46,859 bases of DNA from an uncultured beta proteobacterium (GTDB lineage Bacteria; Pseudomonadota; Gammaproteobacteria; Burkholderiales; Burkholderiaceae_C). Position numbers and translations under genes: made by a program. Location of the stretch: positions 1 through 46,859 of the forward strand of contig CAIQOO010000025.1 of NCBI GenBank assembly GCA_903873485.1. Reading direction: 5' to 3'. Each line of letters opens with the position of its first letter. Position 1 is the first letter of the stretch. Of this stretch, positions 14,386 through 22,348 are shown piece after piece. The notes beneath the pieces were generated by a model. The model ran no database searches, had not been told where the DNA came from, and saw only the letters and a list, made by a program, of their open reading frames with translations.

Positions 14386-17142
14386 TCAGCCGTTCTTGTC
14401 AGCCTCGAAAAACCGTATCAGGTTGCGCCCGGCGTCCTTGGCCTGGTACATCGCCTGATCGGCCCGTTCCAGCACATCCTCCTGCATCGCTTCGTGGTTG
14501 ACAAACAGCACCACGCCAATGCTGGCTGAGCAATGATGTGTCACGGTGAGCTCGGGCTGGCCCTCATGCATGATGGTCAGGACATAGGTCACAGCCAGGG
14601 TAGTCCGGATTTTTTCGGCAATCAGCCGGGCTTGCGCTGCCGATTCGGCCCTGTCTTCATCAAGCTCGCCAAGCACCACGACAAACTCGTCGCCGCCAAA
14701 GCGCGCCACGGTATCGACCTCGCGCACACAACTGCACAAGCGCCGGGCCACCTCGATCAGCAGCAGGTCGCCGACCAGATGCCCGTGCAAGTCGTTGAGC
14801 GGCTTGAAGTTGTCGAGGTCGAGCACCATCACGGCTGCATGGCGCCCGCTGCGCTTGCTCAGGGCCATGGTCTGGCTCAGGCGGTCATGCAGCATGCGCC
14901 GGTTGGGCAGTTGGGTCAGCGGGTCAAAGAACGCGAGCTGGTGCACCTGGTCTTCCATGCGCTTGCGGTCGGTGATATTGCGGCTGATGCCGTGGTAACC
15001 GGTAATCACGCCGTCGGCATTGCATTCGGGCACCGAAAGCGTCTCTGTCCAGATCAGCTCGCCGTCCTTGCAGCGCTGCTGCGCTTCAAAGGTGATGGAA
15101 CGGATCGGCAGGCGGTTGAGATCAGCCGCGCTCAACTGCCGGTTGATTTCAGTGATGACCGCAATGCCCTCCTCGGTCATGAACTCAAAGGCATGGTGGC
15201 CGATCACTTCTTCGGCCAGATAACCGCGCAAGCGCTGATCAGCCGGGCTGATGTAGGTGAAACGGCTATCGCGGTCAAGTTTCCAGACGATATCCGACAC
15301 GTTTTCGGTCAGCAGCCGGTAGTGCGCCTCGCTTTGCTGCAGCCTGGCCGTCAATTCCAGCAACTTTGCCTCCTTGTCCTTACGCTCGGAAATGTCGGCT
15401 ACGAAAGCGGTAAATTGGTAGCCGTCGCCGGTTTTGAAAGGCAGCACCGACAGCGCCACCGGAAACTCTTGCCCGCTGCGGCGCAGACCGGTGACCTCAA
15501 TGCGCTGCCGCAGAATATGCGATTGGCCGGTGGCCAAAAACCGTGCCAGGCCCTGCTGGTGTGCGGTGCGGTACTGCGCCGGGGCAATGGTGTCATGCAG
15601 ATTCAGGCCCAGCACTTCATCCTTGTGCCAGCCAAAAAGGGCCTGGGCGTTGAGGTTCCAGTCGGTGATGCGGCCTTGGGCATCCATGCTGATCATCGCA
15701 TCAAGTGCGGTATCAAAAATCGCCCGCAGGTGGCTTTCGCTGGCACGAAGCTGTTCAGCCGCTTGCCTGATTGGCGTGATGTCGGTGTGCGTGATGCTGG
15801 CGCCAGTTGGGCTGGCTTCACCCAGCGGCATCACCACCATGTTGAACCAGCGCTGGCGCCCGGGTGAATGGCAGGGATATTCAAGACGGAAACTCGGCAG
15901 ACGGCCCTGCAGCACCGCCAAAATACCGTGGTAGGTCTGGTGTGCGGTGGCGTCGGTGCCGGCAGCGCAGACGGCCAGGTAATTGCTGCCAATTTCGGTG
16001 TGCGGTGCTGCCTGGCCCGGTTCGGGTCCGTTTTCCAGGGCCAATTGCCGCCAGCGCTGATTGGTGGCCAGAATCACCCCATTGCTGTCAATTACCACAA
16101 TTTCGGCGGCCACTGAGTTGAGGATGGTATTTTTGAACGCTTCACTTTGCCGCAAGGCAGTTTGCGCCCGGTTTCTTTCGCTCAGATCAATGTCCAGACA
16201 AAACAGTTCCGGCGCTCGTCCGACCGGCTGCACCAGGGCATGGCTGGAAAAAACCGGCACCAGGGTACCCGCCTTGGTTTTGAGCATCAGTTCGCCGGCT
16301 GGAATGGCCTGCCGGGTCGCGGCCATCTGCTGCATGGCCATTCTTACGTTGCCGTGCATGTCGTGTGGAATGATCAGATCAAGCAGATTGGCACCCAGCG
16401 CCTCGGTGGCACTGTAGCCATAGAGCCGCTCGGAGGCCGGGTTCCAGAACGACACGGTGCCATCGAGTGCATAGCCTTGCACCGCCACGCCGGGAATGTT
16501 CTCCATCAGTGAACGAAAACGGCTTTCGCTCTCTTGCAAGGCTTTTTCGGCGAGCTTGCGCTCGGTGATGTTGTTGATCACCATGCGCAGCAGCGGCGCG
16601 CCCCGGTCATCTTGCGCCACCACGGTGGTCATGTGCGCCCAGAAAAGCGTGCCGTCAGACTTGACCATGCGCACTTCGCACGACAGTGATTGACCGGCAT
16701 CTTGCAGCCTGCGCCGAAGCTGGTAATAAATGTCCTGGTCTTCCTTGAGAATGAAGCGGCTGACCGGCCGGTTGATCAACTCGCTGCGGGGCCGCCCCAG
16801 CAGGCTGCTGGCGGTGAGGTTGACCTGCCTGATCAGGCCATCCTCGTCAATGGAACAGTAGCCCACCGGCGCCAGCTCGTAAAAGCCGAAAAAGTGGGCA
16901 AGCTGGGTATTGAGTGCCTGCTGCGTGCGGCGCAATTCGTCGTTTTGCATCTCCAGCTCGATCTGGTGCACCTGCAGTTCGTGCAGCATCTCTTGCATGG
17001 CCTGGGCCGCAAGACCCTCGGGCTGGGTCGCCACCTGCGCCGGATGCTGCTGCAAGCGGGCTTCGGCACGCGCCCTGAGCGTCCCCGCTGCGTCAGCCAA
17101 AGGCGGTGTGGCGGGGCGGGGGTGGCCTATCTTGCGTTTCAT
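14386..17142 (-). CDS. Multi-PAS diguanylate cyclase
   Basis: The 918-residue protein is predicted to make c-di-GMP. After a coiled-coil N-terminus (HELQVHQIELEMQNDELRR) there are five PAS domains, several ending in PAS/PAC signatures such as ITERK or ISERK. A C-terminal GGDEF domain has an intact FGGDEF near residues 813-818. No membrane segment is visible, so it is probably cytosolic. The third PAS carries a YPC…QRWF motif also found in the sensor gene at 44828. I chose the ATG at 17142 because GGAGG precedes it by seven bases. The frame stays open to 17373, but that extension translates a REP/MITE sequence and is not real coding. Confidence 0.92.
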   Translation of the reverse strand: MKRKIGHPRPATPPLADAAGTLRARAEARLQQHPAQVATQPEGLAAQAMQEMLHELQVHQIELEMQNDELRRTQQALNTQLAHFFGFYELAPVGYCSIDEDGLIRQVNLTASSLLGRPRSELINRPVSRFILKEDQDIYYQLRRRLQDAGQSLSCEVRMVKSDGTLFWAHMTTVVAQDDRGAPLLRMVINNITERKLAEKALQESESRFRSLMENIPGVAVQGYALDGTVSFWNPASERLYGYSATEALGANLLDLIIPHDMHGNVRMAMQQMAATRQAIPAGELMLKTKAGTLVPVFSSHALVQPVGRAPELFCLDIDLSERNRAQTALRQSEAFKNTILNSVAAEIVVIDSNGVILATNQRWRQLALENGPEPGQAAPHTEIGSNYLAVCAAGTDATAHQTYHGILAVLQGRLPSFRLEYPCHSPGRQRWFNMVVMPLGEASPTGASITHTDITPIRQAAEQLRASESHLRAIFDTALDAMISMDAQGRITDWNLNAQALFGWHKDEVLGLNLHDTIAPAQYRTAHQQGLARFLATGQSHILRQRIEVTGLRRSGQEFPVALSVLPFKTGDGYQFTAFVADISERKDKEAKLLELTARLQQSEAHYRLLTENVSDIVWKLDRDSRFTYISPADQRLRGYLAEEVIGHHAFEFMTEEGIAVITEINRQLSAADLNRLPIRSITFEAQQRCKDGELIWTETLSVPECNADGVITGYHGISRNITDRKRMEDQVHQLAFFDPLTQLPNRRMLHDRLSQTMALSKRSGRHAAVMVLDLDNFKPLNDLHGHLVGDLLLIEVARRLCSCVREVDTVARFGGDEFVVVLGELDEDRAESAAQARLIAEKIRTTLAVTYVLTIMHEGQPELTVTHHCSASIGVVLFVNHEAMQEDVLERADQAMYQAKDAGRNLIRFFEADKNG

Positions 17143-17183
17143 CGATTGCCTCCAGTCCTTTTGAACTTGCCCCGACCCGATCA

Positions 17184-17328
17184 GCCAGTGGCCCCAATGG
17201 CACTGACTTAAGCGCAATTGGTTGCCAAATTTCCCGTTCGCCCTGAGCTTGTCGAAGGGCAATGAAGGCTTCGACAAGCTCAGCCCGAACGGAAACCTCC
17301 TTAAGTCAGTGCCATTGGCCAGTGGCCC
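17184..17328. mobile_element. MITE-like element with nested REP hairpin
   Basis: Terminal inverted repeats AATGGCACTGACTTAAG (17196-17212) and CTTAAGTCAGTGCCATT (17300-17316) match over 17 bases. They are flanked by an 11-base direct repeat GCCAGTGGCCC (17184-17194 and 17318-17328), which looks like a target-site duplication. Inside is a second inverted pair of 24-base arms (17234-17257 and 17269-17292) with the TTCGACAAGCTCAG core and two mismatches. No transposase is encoded. The element fills the gap between the diguanylate cyclase and mscS genes. Confidence 0.8.
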
Positions 17329-17379
17329 GGTTTCATCATTCAAAGACGACATTGCGGCCATCGGGTCAGACACTGGTGG

Positions 17380-18204
17380 CTACCGGGCGGGCTGGGTGTC
17401 GGCCAGCTTGACAATGCTGGCGGGGGTCGGTGCCGGCCAGCCGGCCTCTTGGCAAACCCGCACGATGGCCTGGTTGGTGTCGAAATAAACCTGCCAATAA
17501 TGATCGGTGTGGCAATAGGGTCGCACCGCCACCACCGGTCCGACCAGGTTCAGGTCAAGCAGGTTGACCTCGGGGGCCGGCGTGCTGACCACGTTGGGAA
17601 TCTTGACTACGGCGGCCTTGAAGCGGCTTATCGCATCCGCCACGTCCACCCCGCCGGCCAGTTGCGCGGTGCGATCGACCCGGCGCGCTGGCAGTGCCGA
17701 GTAATTCATGATGGTCTCGCCAAACGCCTTGCTGTTGCCGACGATGGTCAGCACGTTGTCGGGGGTCACGATGGTGGTGCCAAACAGGCCGACCTCATGC
17801 ACGGTGCCAACAATGCCGCCAATGCCGACAAAGTCGCCCACCTTGAACGGCCGCAGCACCAGCATGAAGGCGCCGGCGGCAAAGTTGCCCAACATGCCGC
17901 TCCAGGCCGCGCCAATGGCGACGCCGGCACCGGCCAGCATGGCGGCGAAAGAGGTGGTCTGGATGCCGAAGTAACCCAAAATACCCAGCACCAGCGTGAT
18001 ATTCAGGGCAATCGCGACGATCGAACCCAGGTACTTGGTCAGTGTCGGATCGACGTTGTTGCGGCTCATCCCGAGTTGCATCACCGAGACGACCCGGCCA
18101 ATCAGCCAGCGGCCAATGATCCAGAACGTGATGGCGGCCAGGACCTTGATGACCAGCTCGACCGCCGTGGTTCTGAGAAAAAGTTCAAACGATGACATGT
18201 CCAT
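17380..18204 (-). CDS. mscS: MscS-family small-conductance mechanosensitive channel
   Basis: The 274-residue inner-membrane channel releases solutes on hypo-osmotic shock. There are three predicted membrane helices. The pore helix and following segment show the Gly/Ala pattern GAGVAIGAAWSGMLGNFAAG, then LRPFKVGDFV, typical of MscS TM3. A beta domain and an alpha/beta C-terminal domain follow. The length is that of Escherichia coli MscS. The ATG at 18204 is preceded by AAAGGAG at ideal spacing; the longer frame to 18489 is rejected. Confidence 0.94.
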   Translation of the reverse strand: MDMSSFELFLRTTAVELVIKVLAAITFWIIGRWLIGRVVSVMQLGMSRNNVDPTLTKYLGSIVAIALNITLVLGILGYFGIQTTSFAAMLAGAGVAIGAAWSGMLGNFAAGAFMLVLRPFKVGDFVGIGGIVGTVHEVGLFGTTIVTPDNVLTIVGNSKAFGETIMNYSALPARRVDRTAQLAGGVDVADAISRFKAAVVKIPNVVSTPAPEVNLLDLNLVGPVVAVRPYCHTDHYWQVYFDTNQAIVRVCQEAGWPAPTPASIVKLADTQPAR

Positions 18205-18445
18205 GCGTGCTCCTTTTGAAAAAAACAATGTTAAGGCATTCAGTCCGCAATTTGCCGATGTGCCGGTGGTCTCAGCCGGTCCAAGCCGACGGCGCAGTGG
18301 AGCGGGGAGCCGTAACAGGTGGCGATGTCCTGACAACAGCATCTTCATGCTATGCGTCAAGTTCAAGAACAGGCGTGCGAAAACGCAAGCCATGATGCAA
18401 AAACCTTGTGGAGGAAGACTTTGGTCGTGCCTGCCCGGCACCGCA

Positions 18446-19651
18446 TTAGCCGCCGTGCCGCTGCACCAATGTCCAGGCCGACAGGGCAATCAGCGCGCTC
18501 CAGAACCACACGCCCAGCGTCAGCGGCAGCACGCTGGCATCCATGTGGCCGCCGAGCCAGCCGCCCATGGCAAAGGCGCAGACCATCATCAAAAAGCCGT
18601 TGACCGCCGAGGCGGCACCGGCGGCCTGGGGAAACGGCCCGACGGCGCCGCTCTGGCCGCACGGCTGATGCACCCCGTGGGCCACAATGAACAGCAACTG
18701 CGCCGGCATGATGGCCCACAGGTTTTGCACCCCCAGCAAACTCGGCAGCCCCATCAGGGTGCCGCCGCTCAAGGACAACACCCCGGCCCATTTCAGGCTG
18801 CGCCGCACGCCAAAGCGCGGCAGCCAGTGGCGGCATAAAAAAGTGCCGCCAATGTAGGCCAGCGAGTTGAGCGCCATCAGTCCGCCATACTGCGTCTTGC
18901 TCAGTCCCAGCAGGTTCATGAAGACAAACGAGGAGGTCGCCAAAAAGGTGAACAAGCCGCCATAAGAGGCCGCCGACAAGGCCGAAAACGCCAGAAAGGT
19001 GGGATGGCGCAGAATGCTTTTCCAGGTTGCCAGCAGCGTGCCGATCTGCAGCGCCTTGGGGTTTTTGCGTTGCAGGGTTTCCTCAAAACGCCAGGCGATC
19101 AGCCCCAGCGCCAGCGCGCCAAACACCGCCAGCGCCAGCAGGGCGGCGCGCCAGTTGAAGGCCTGGGTCAGCAGCCCGCCCGTTGGGGCGCTTAACAATG
19201 CAATCACGCCCAGGCCGCTCAAGCTCTTGCTCATCACCCGCGCGCCCTGCACCGGTTCATACAGGTCCCGCACAATGGCACGGGCAGCCATTACCGCAGC
19301 CCCCATGGCCACGCCTTGCAGGCTGCGCCAGACAATCAGCGCCGCCATGCTCGGGGCCAGGGTGCTGCCAACTGCTGCCAGCACATAGGCCGACAGGCCG
19401 ATGAGCAAAATCGGCCGTCGGCCAAACCGGTCAGACAACGGCCCCCACACCAGTTGCGACACGCCAAAAGCCAGCAGCAGTGCGGTCAGCGTCAACTGCG
19501 CCTGCCCCATCGGCGCGCCAAAACCGGCGGTCAGCACCGGCAGCGCCGGCAGGTACAAATCGGTGGTCACCGGCTGCAAGCCCAGCAGCAGCGACAGCAG
19601 CAGCACGATCACGCCCGGCTGCATGGCGGTGTTGGGTATCTTGGAGGTCAT
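18446..19651 (-). CDS. Bcr/CflA-family multidrug efflux MFS transporter
   Basis: The 401-residue protein has about twelve membrane helices. The first ends in TTDLYLPALP, the Bcr/CflA signature. The loop between helices 2 and 3 has GPLSDRFGRRP, the MFS motif A, and helix 4 has the WRSLQG pattern. Members export drugs such as bicyclomycin or chloramphenicol, or sulphonamides and dipeptides; the substrate here is not known. The start at 19651 (ATG, MTSKIP…) fits the family length; the open frame extending to 20569 overlaps opposite-strand genes and is not real. The 241 bases between this gene and mscS hold nothing I recognise. Confidence 0.9.
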   Translation of the reverse strand: MTSKIPNTAMQPGVIVLLLSLLLGLQPVTTDLYLPALPVLTAGFGAPMGQAQLTLTALLLAFGVSQLVWGPLSDRFGRRPILLIGLSAYVLAAVGSTLAPSMAALIVWRSLQGVAMGAAVMAARAIVRDLYEPVQGARVMSKSLSGLGVIALLSAPTGGLLTQAFNWRAALLALAVFGALALGLIAWRFEETLQRKNPKALQIGTLLATWKSILRHPTFLAFSALSAASYGGLFTFLATSSFVFMNLLGLSKTQYGGLMALNSLAYIGGTFLCRHWLPRFGVRRSLKWAGVLSLSGGTLMGLPSLLGVQNLWAIMPAQLLFIVAHGVHQPCGQSGAVGPFPQAAGAASAVNGFLMMVCAFAMGGWLGGHMDASVLPLTLGVWFWSALIALSAWTLVQRHGG

Positions 19652-19817
19652 CGGTTTGAGCGTAGCAGATTGATGCGGGCTATCTGGCGGCCCGACGACC
19701 GGCCTGGCTGGCCTGGCGGCATCGGCCAGTTGGTGCCGGGTGTTGCCAGGTGCTGCAGGTGTTTGCAGGTGTTTGAAGGTGACAATCGCCCGATCTTTTG
19801 TTGCGCAAAGGTTTGTC

Positions 19818-20195
19818 ATGGCGATTCGCTGGTTGGCGGTGTTAAAGATGGTGCCTTGGGGCGAGGTGATCGAAAACGCGCCAAAAGTGGCGCAGGGCGC
19901 CAAAAAACTCTGGGACAAAGTCGGCAAAAAACCGCTGGCTGGCCCGCCGCCGCCAACTGGGCCAGCGCCGACCATCACACCGACGCTGGCGCAGTTGCAG
20001 GCGCAAGTGACCGACTTGCAGGCCAGCAGTGCCGACCTGCACCAGCAAATGCAGGACTGCGCCGAACTGATCCAGACGCTGGCCGAGCAAAACACCCAAC
20101 TGGTGCTGCGCATCGAGGCCAACCGCAAGCGCCTGCGGTGGCTGACCGTGCTGCTGGCGGGCCTGCTCGTGGTGCTTGCCGTTAAATTATTTTGA
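19818..20195 (+). CDS. Small coiled-coil membrane protein of unknown function
   Basis: The 125-residue protein has an N-terminal segment with a few hydrophobic residues, a Pro-rich stretch (residues about 41-52), a coiled coil rich in Gln and Leu (about 55-100), and a single C-terminal membrane helix (WLTVLLAGLLVVLAVKLF) at the very end. This suggests a tail-anchored inner-membrane protein. I do not recognise a family. Its TGA stop lies in the first bases of a repeat copy that also provides the start region of the next gene. ATG 19818 was chosen as the only suitable start. Confidence 0.7.
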   Translation: MAIRWLAVLKMVPWGEVIENAPKVAQGAKKLWDKVGKKPLAGPPPPTGPAPTITPTLAQLQAQVTDLQASSADLHQQMQDCAELIQTLAEQNTQLVLRIEANRKRLRWLTVLLAGLLVVLAVKLF

Positions 20196-20240
20196 TAGCA
20201 TGCTGCGCTTGATCCATAAGGGCTGGAGGCCATTTTGAAC
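20188..20240 (+). repeat. Interspersed repeat copy R5, spanning the junction of two genes
   Basis: The copy reads TTTTGATAGCATGCTGCGCT, then TGATCCATAAGGGCTGGAGG and CCATTTTGAA. It contains the upstream gene's TGA (20193-20195), a GGAGG Shine-Dalgarno site (20225-20229) and the TTG start (20235-20237) of the downstream gene. Confidence 0.85.
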
Positions 20241-22121
20241 AAAAAATCAACGCTGCACCAACTCAATACCGCGCCGTTGGCAGAGGCGCTCGAACTGCTC
20301 GATGGCCTGTACGAACATTCGCCCTGGATTGCCGCTGCCGCACTGCTGCAGCGCCCGTTCCAATCGCTGCACCAGCTCAAATACCGGATGACCGAGGTGA
20401 TTGCTGCGGCCGGACGTACCGCCCAGGTGGCGCTGATTCGGGCGCACCCGGAGCTGGCCGGCCGGGCCATGCTCAGCCAGGCGCTGACCGCCGCATCGGC
20501 CAGCGAGCAAAACCAGGCCGGCCTGACCCACTGCAGCGTGGCAGAATTGGCCAGGTTGCAGCAGCTCAATGCCGATTACCACGCCAAGTTTGGTTTCCCG
20601 TTCATTTTGGCGGTTCGTGGCCCGCGCGGCAGCGGGCTGAGCCGCCGTGAGATCATGGCCAGCTTCGAGCGCCGCCTGCAGGGCCAGCCCGACTTTGAGC
20701 TGCAGGAATGCCTGCGCAACATCCACCGCATTGCCGAGATTCGCCTCAACGACCGGTTTGGCTTCACGCCCACGCTGGGCCATGATGTCTGGGACTGGCA
20801 GGAGCGTCTGAGCGAATTCTCGGATGTCGGCGATGCCGAACAGGGCCAGCTCACGGTTACCTATTTGAGCGACGCGCACCGCGCCTGTGCCCGGGCAATT
20901 CAAGGCTGGATGTACGACTGCGGCTTTGACTCGGTGCAGATCGATGCGGTCGGCAATGTGGTCGGGCGCTATCAGGGCATTGATGCCGAGCCGCATCAGT
21001 CAAATCGTGACTGCAATGAAGTTGATAGCTGCCAGCGCACGTCCAATAAGGGCTACAGCCCTAAAAGGCTTGAAAAACCAAAAACCCTGCTGACCGGCAG
21101 CCATTTTGATACGGTGCGCAATGCGGGCAAATACGATGGCCGACTCGGCATTTTTGTGCCGATGGCCAGCGTGCGCGAGTTGTTTCGTGCCGGTCGCCGC
21201 CTGCCGTTTGCCATTGAGGTGGTGGCGTTTGCCGAAGAAGAAGGCCAGCGCTTCAAGGCCACCTTTTTAGGCTCGAGCGCGCTGGCAGGCGACTTCAAGC
21301 CCGAGTGGCTTGATCAATGCGATGCCGATGGCATCTCGATGCTGGCCGCGATGCGGCATGCCGGACTTTGCGCCGCCGCTGCCGACCGGGATGCCGTGCT
21401 GACGGCGATTGGCCGCCTCAAGCGCGACCCGGCGCAGTACCTGGGCTTTGTTGAAGTGCATATCGAGCAAGGGCCAGTGCTCAACGCGTGCAACCTGCCG
21501 CTCGGCGTGGTGACCGCCATCAACGCCAGCGTGCGTTATCAGGGCCAGGTGATCGGCACGGCCAGCCATGCCGGCACAACGCCGATGAAGCAGCGCCAGG
21601 ATGCCGTCTGCGGCGTCGCCGAACTGGCCTTGTACCTGGAACAACGCGCCACGCAAGACGGCGATTCTGTCGCCACCATGGGCCAGATCGGGGTGCCGTC
21701 TGGCAGCGTCAACGTGGTGCCGGGGCGCTGCAGCTTCAGCCTGGATTTAAGGGCGCCCAACGACCGGCAACGCGATGCGCTGGAGCGCGACGTGCTTGAC
21801 CAATTGACGCAGATTTGTCGCCGGCGCGGTCTGCGCTTTGAGTTGCCGCCAACCCTGCGCGCCAGCGCCGCGCCCTGCGCGCCAGACTGGCGCCAGCGCT
21901 GGGAAGCGGCGGTGGCGGCACTCGGCCTGCCGGTGCATCGCCTGCCCAGCGGGGCCGGTCACGATGCGATGAAACTGCATGAGCTGATGGAGCAAGCCAT
22001 GCTGTTTGTGCGCGGCCAAAACGCCGGCATCAGCCACAACCCGCTCGAATCGACCACCAGCGACGACATGCAGTTGGCGGTGCAGGCGTTTGGCCATCTG
22101 CTGGAACAGTTGGCGGCATGA
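20235..22121 (+). CDS. Fused OHCU decarboxylase / allantoate amidohydrolase
   Basis: The 628-residue bifunctional enzyme serves urate breakdown. Residues about 1-165 match 2-oxo-4-hydroxy-4-carboxy-5-ureidoimidazoline decarboxylase (UraD): YEHSPWIA, the HPELAG motif and a FILAVRG segment. Residues about 190-628 match the M20-type Zn/Mn allantoate amidohydrolases (AllC): GSHFDTV with the first metal His, KYDGRLG, EEEGQRF, GTASHAGTTPM and SGAGHDAM. The TTG start follows GGAGG by five bases and fits the UraD N-terminus; both signals are inside repeat R5. Residues about 261-281 come from another repeat copy (R6) at a loop before the metal-binding GSHFDTV. No other ureide gene is in the window. 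The fusion is known in Burkholderiales; the internal repeat is the oddity. Confidence 0.93.
   Translation: MNKKSTLHQLNTAPLAEALELLDGLYEHSPWIAAAALLQRPFQSLHQLKYRMTEVIAAAGRTAQVALIRAHPELAGRAMLSQALTAASASEQNQAGLTHCSVAELARLQQLNADYHAKFGFPFILAVRGPRGSGLSRREIMASFERRLQGQPDFELQECLRNIHRIAEIRLNDRFGFTPTLGHDVWDWQERLSEFSDVGDAEQGQLTVTYLSDAHRACARAIQGWMYDCGFDSVQIDAVGNVVGRYQGIDAEPHQSNRDCNEVDSCQRTSNKGYSPKRLEKPKTLLTGSHFDTVRNAGKYDGRLGIFVPMASVRELFRAGRRLPFAIEVVAFAEEEGQRFKATFLGSSALAGDFKPEWLDQCDADGISMLAAMRHAGLCAAAADRDAVLTAIGRLKRDPAQYLGFVEVHIEQGPVLNACNLPLGVVTAINASVRYQGQVIGTASHAGTTPMKQRQDAVCGVAELALYLEQRATQDGDSVATMGQIGVPSGSVNVVPGRCSFSLDLRAPNDRQRDALERDVLDQLTQICRRRGLRFELPPTLRASAAPCAPDWRQRWEAAVAALGLPVHRLPSGAGHDAMKLHELMEQAMLFVRGQNAGISHNPLESTTSDDMQLAVQAFGHLLEQLAA
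21015..21075 (+). repeat. Interspersed repeat copy R6, in frame inside uraD-allC
   Basis: It reads TTGATAGCTGCCAGCGCACG, then TCCAATAAGGGCTACAGCCC. It is in the sense orientation but in a different codon phase from the miaA copy, and encodes …VDSCQRTSNKGYSPKRLEK… without a stop. Confidence 0.85.
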
Positions 22122-22234
22122 ATCGCCGACCACCAACACTTGCCCGGGCATTGGCGGTTGTGCTGTCATCTGACTGCCATGGCCACCTCGTCGCGCCACA
22201 GCGTGACTTCTTCTTGAAACTGTGCGTTCCATTG

Positions 22235-22264
22235 TTGAGGACTTTCGTGCGGCGGGAGTAATAT
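22235..22264 (+). promoter_or_regulatory. Likely sigma-70 promoter of the GGDEF-EAL gene
   Basis: TTGAGG (22235-22240) and TAATAT (22259-22264) are separated by 18 bases, about 85 bases before the chosen ATG at 22349. Confidence 0.45.
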
Positions 22265-22348
22265 CGAACTCCCAGGGTTGAACCAACAAACGAGTCGTCG
22301 TGGACGATCAAAAATGTGCAACAAGACAAACTGGCAAAGGATGTTGGC

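Noticed and set aside
17143..17373. N-terminal extension of the multi-PAS diguanylate cyclase
   Set aside because: The extra residues are a translation of the MITE/REP sequence. The ATG at 17142 has a strong GGAGG site.
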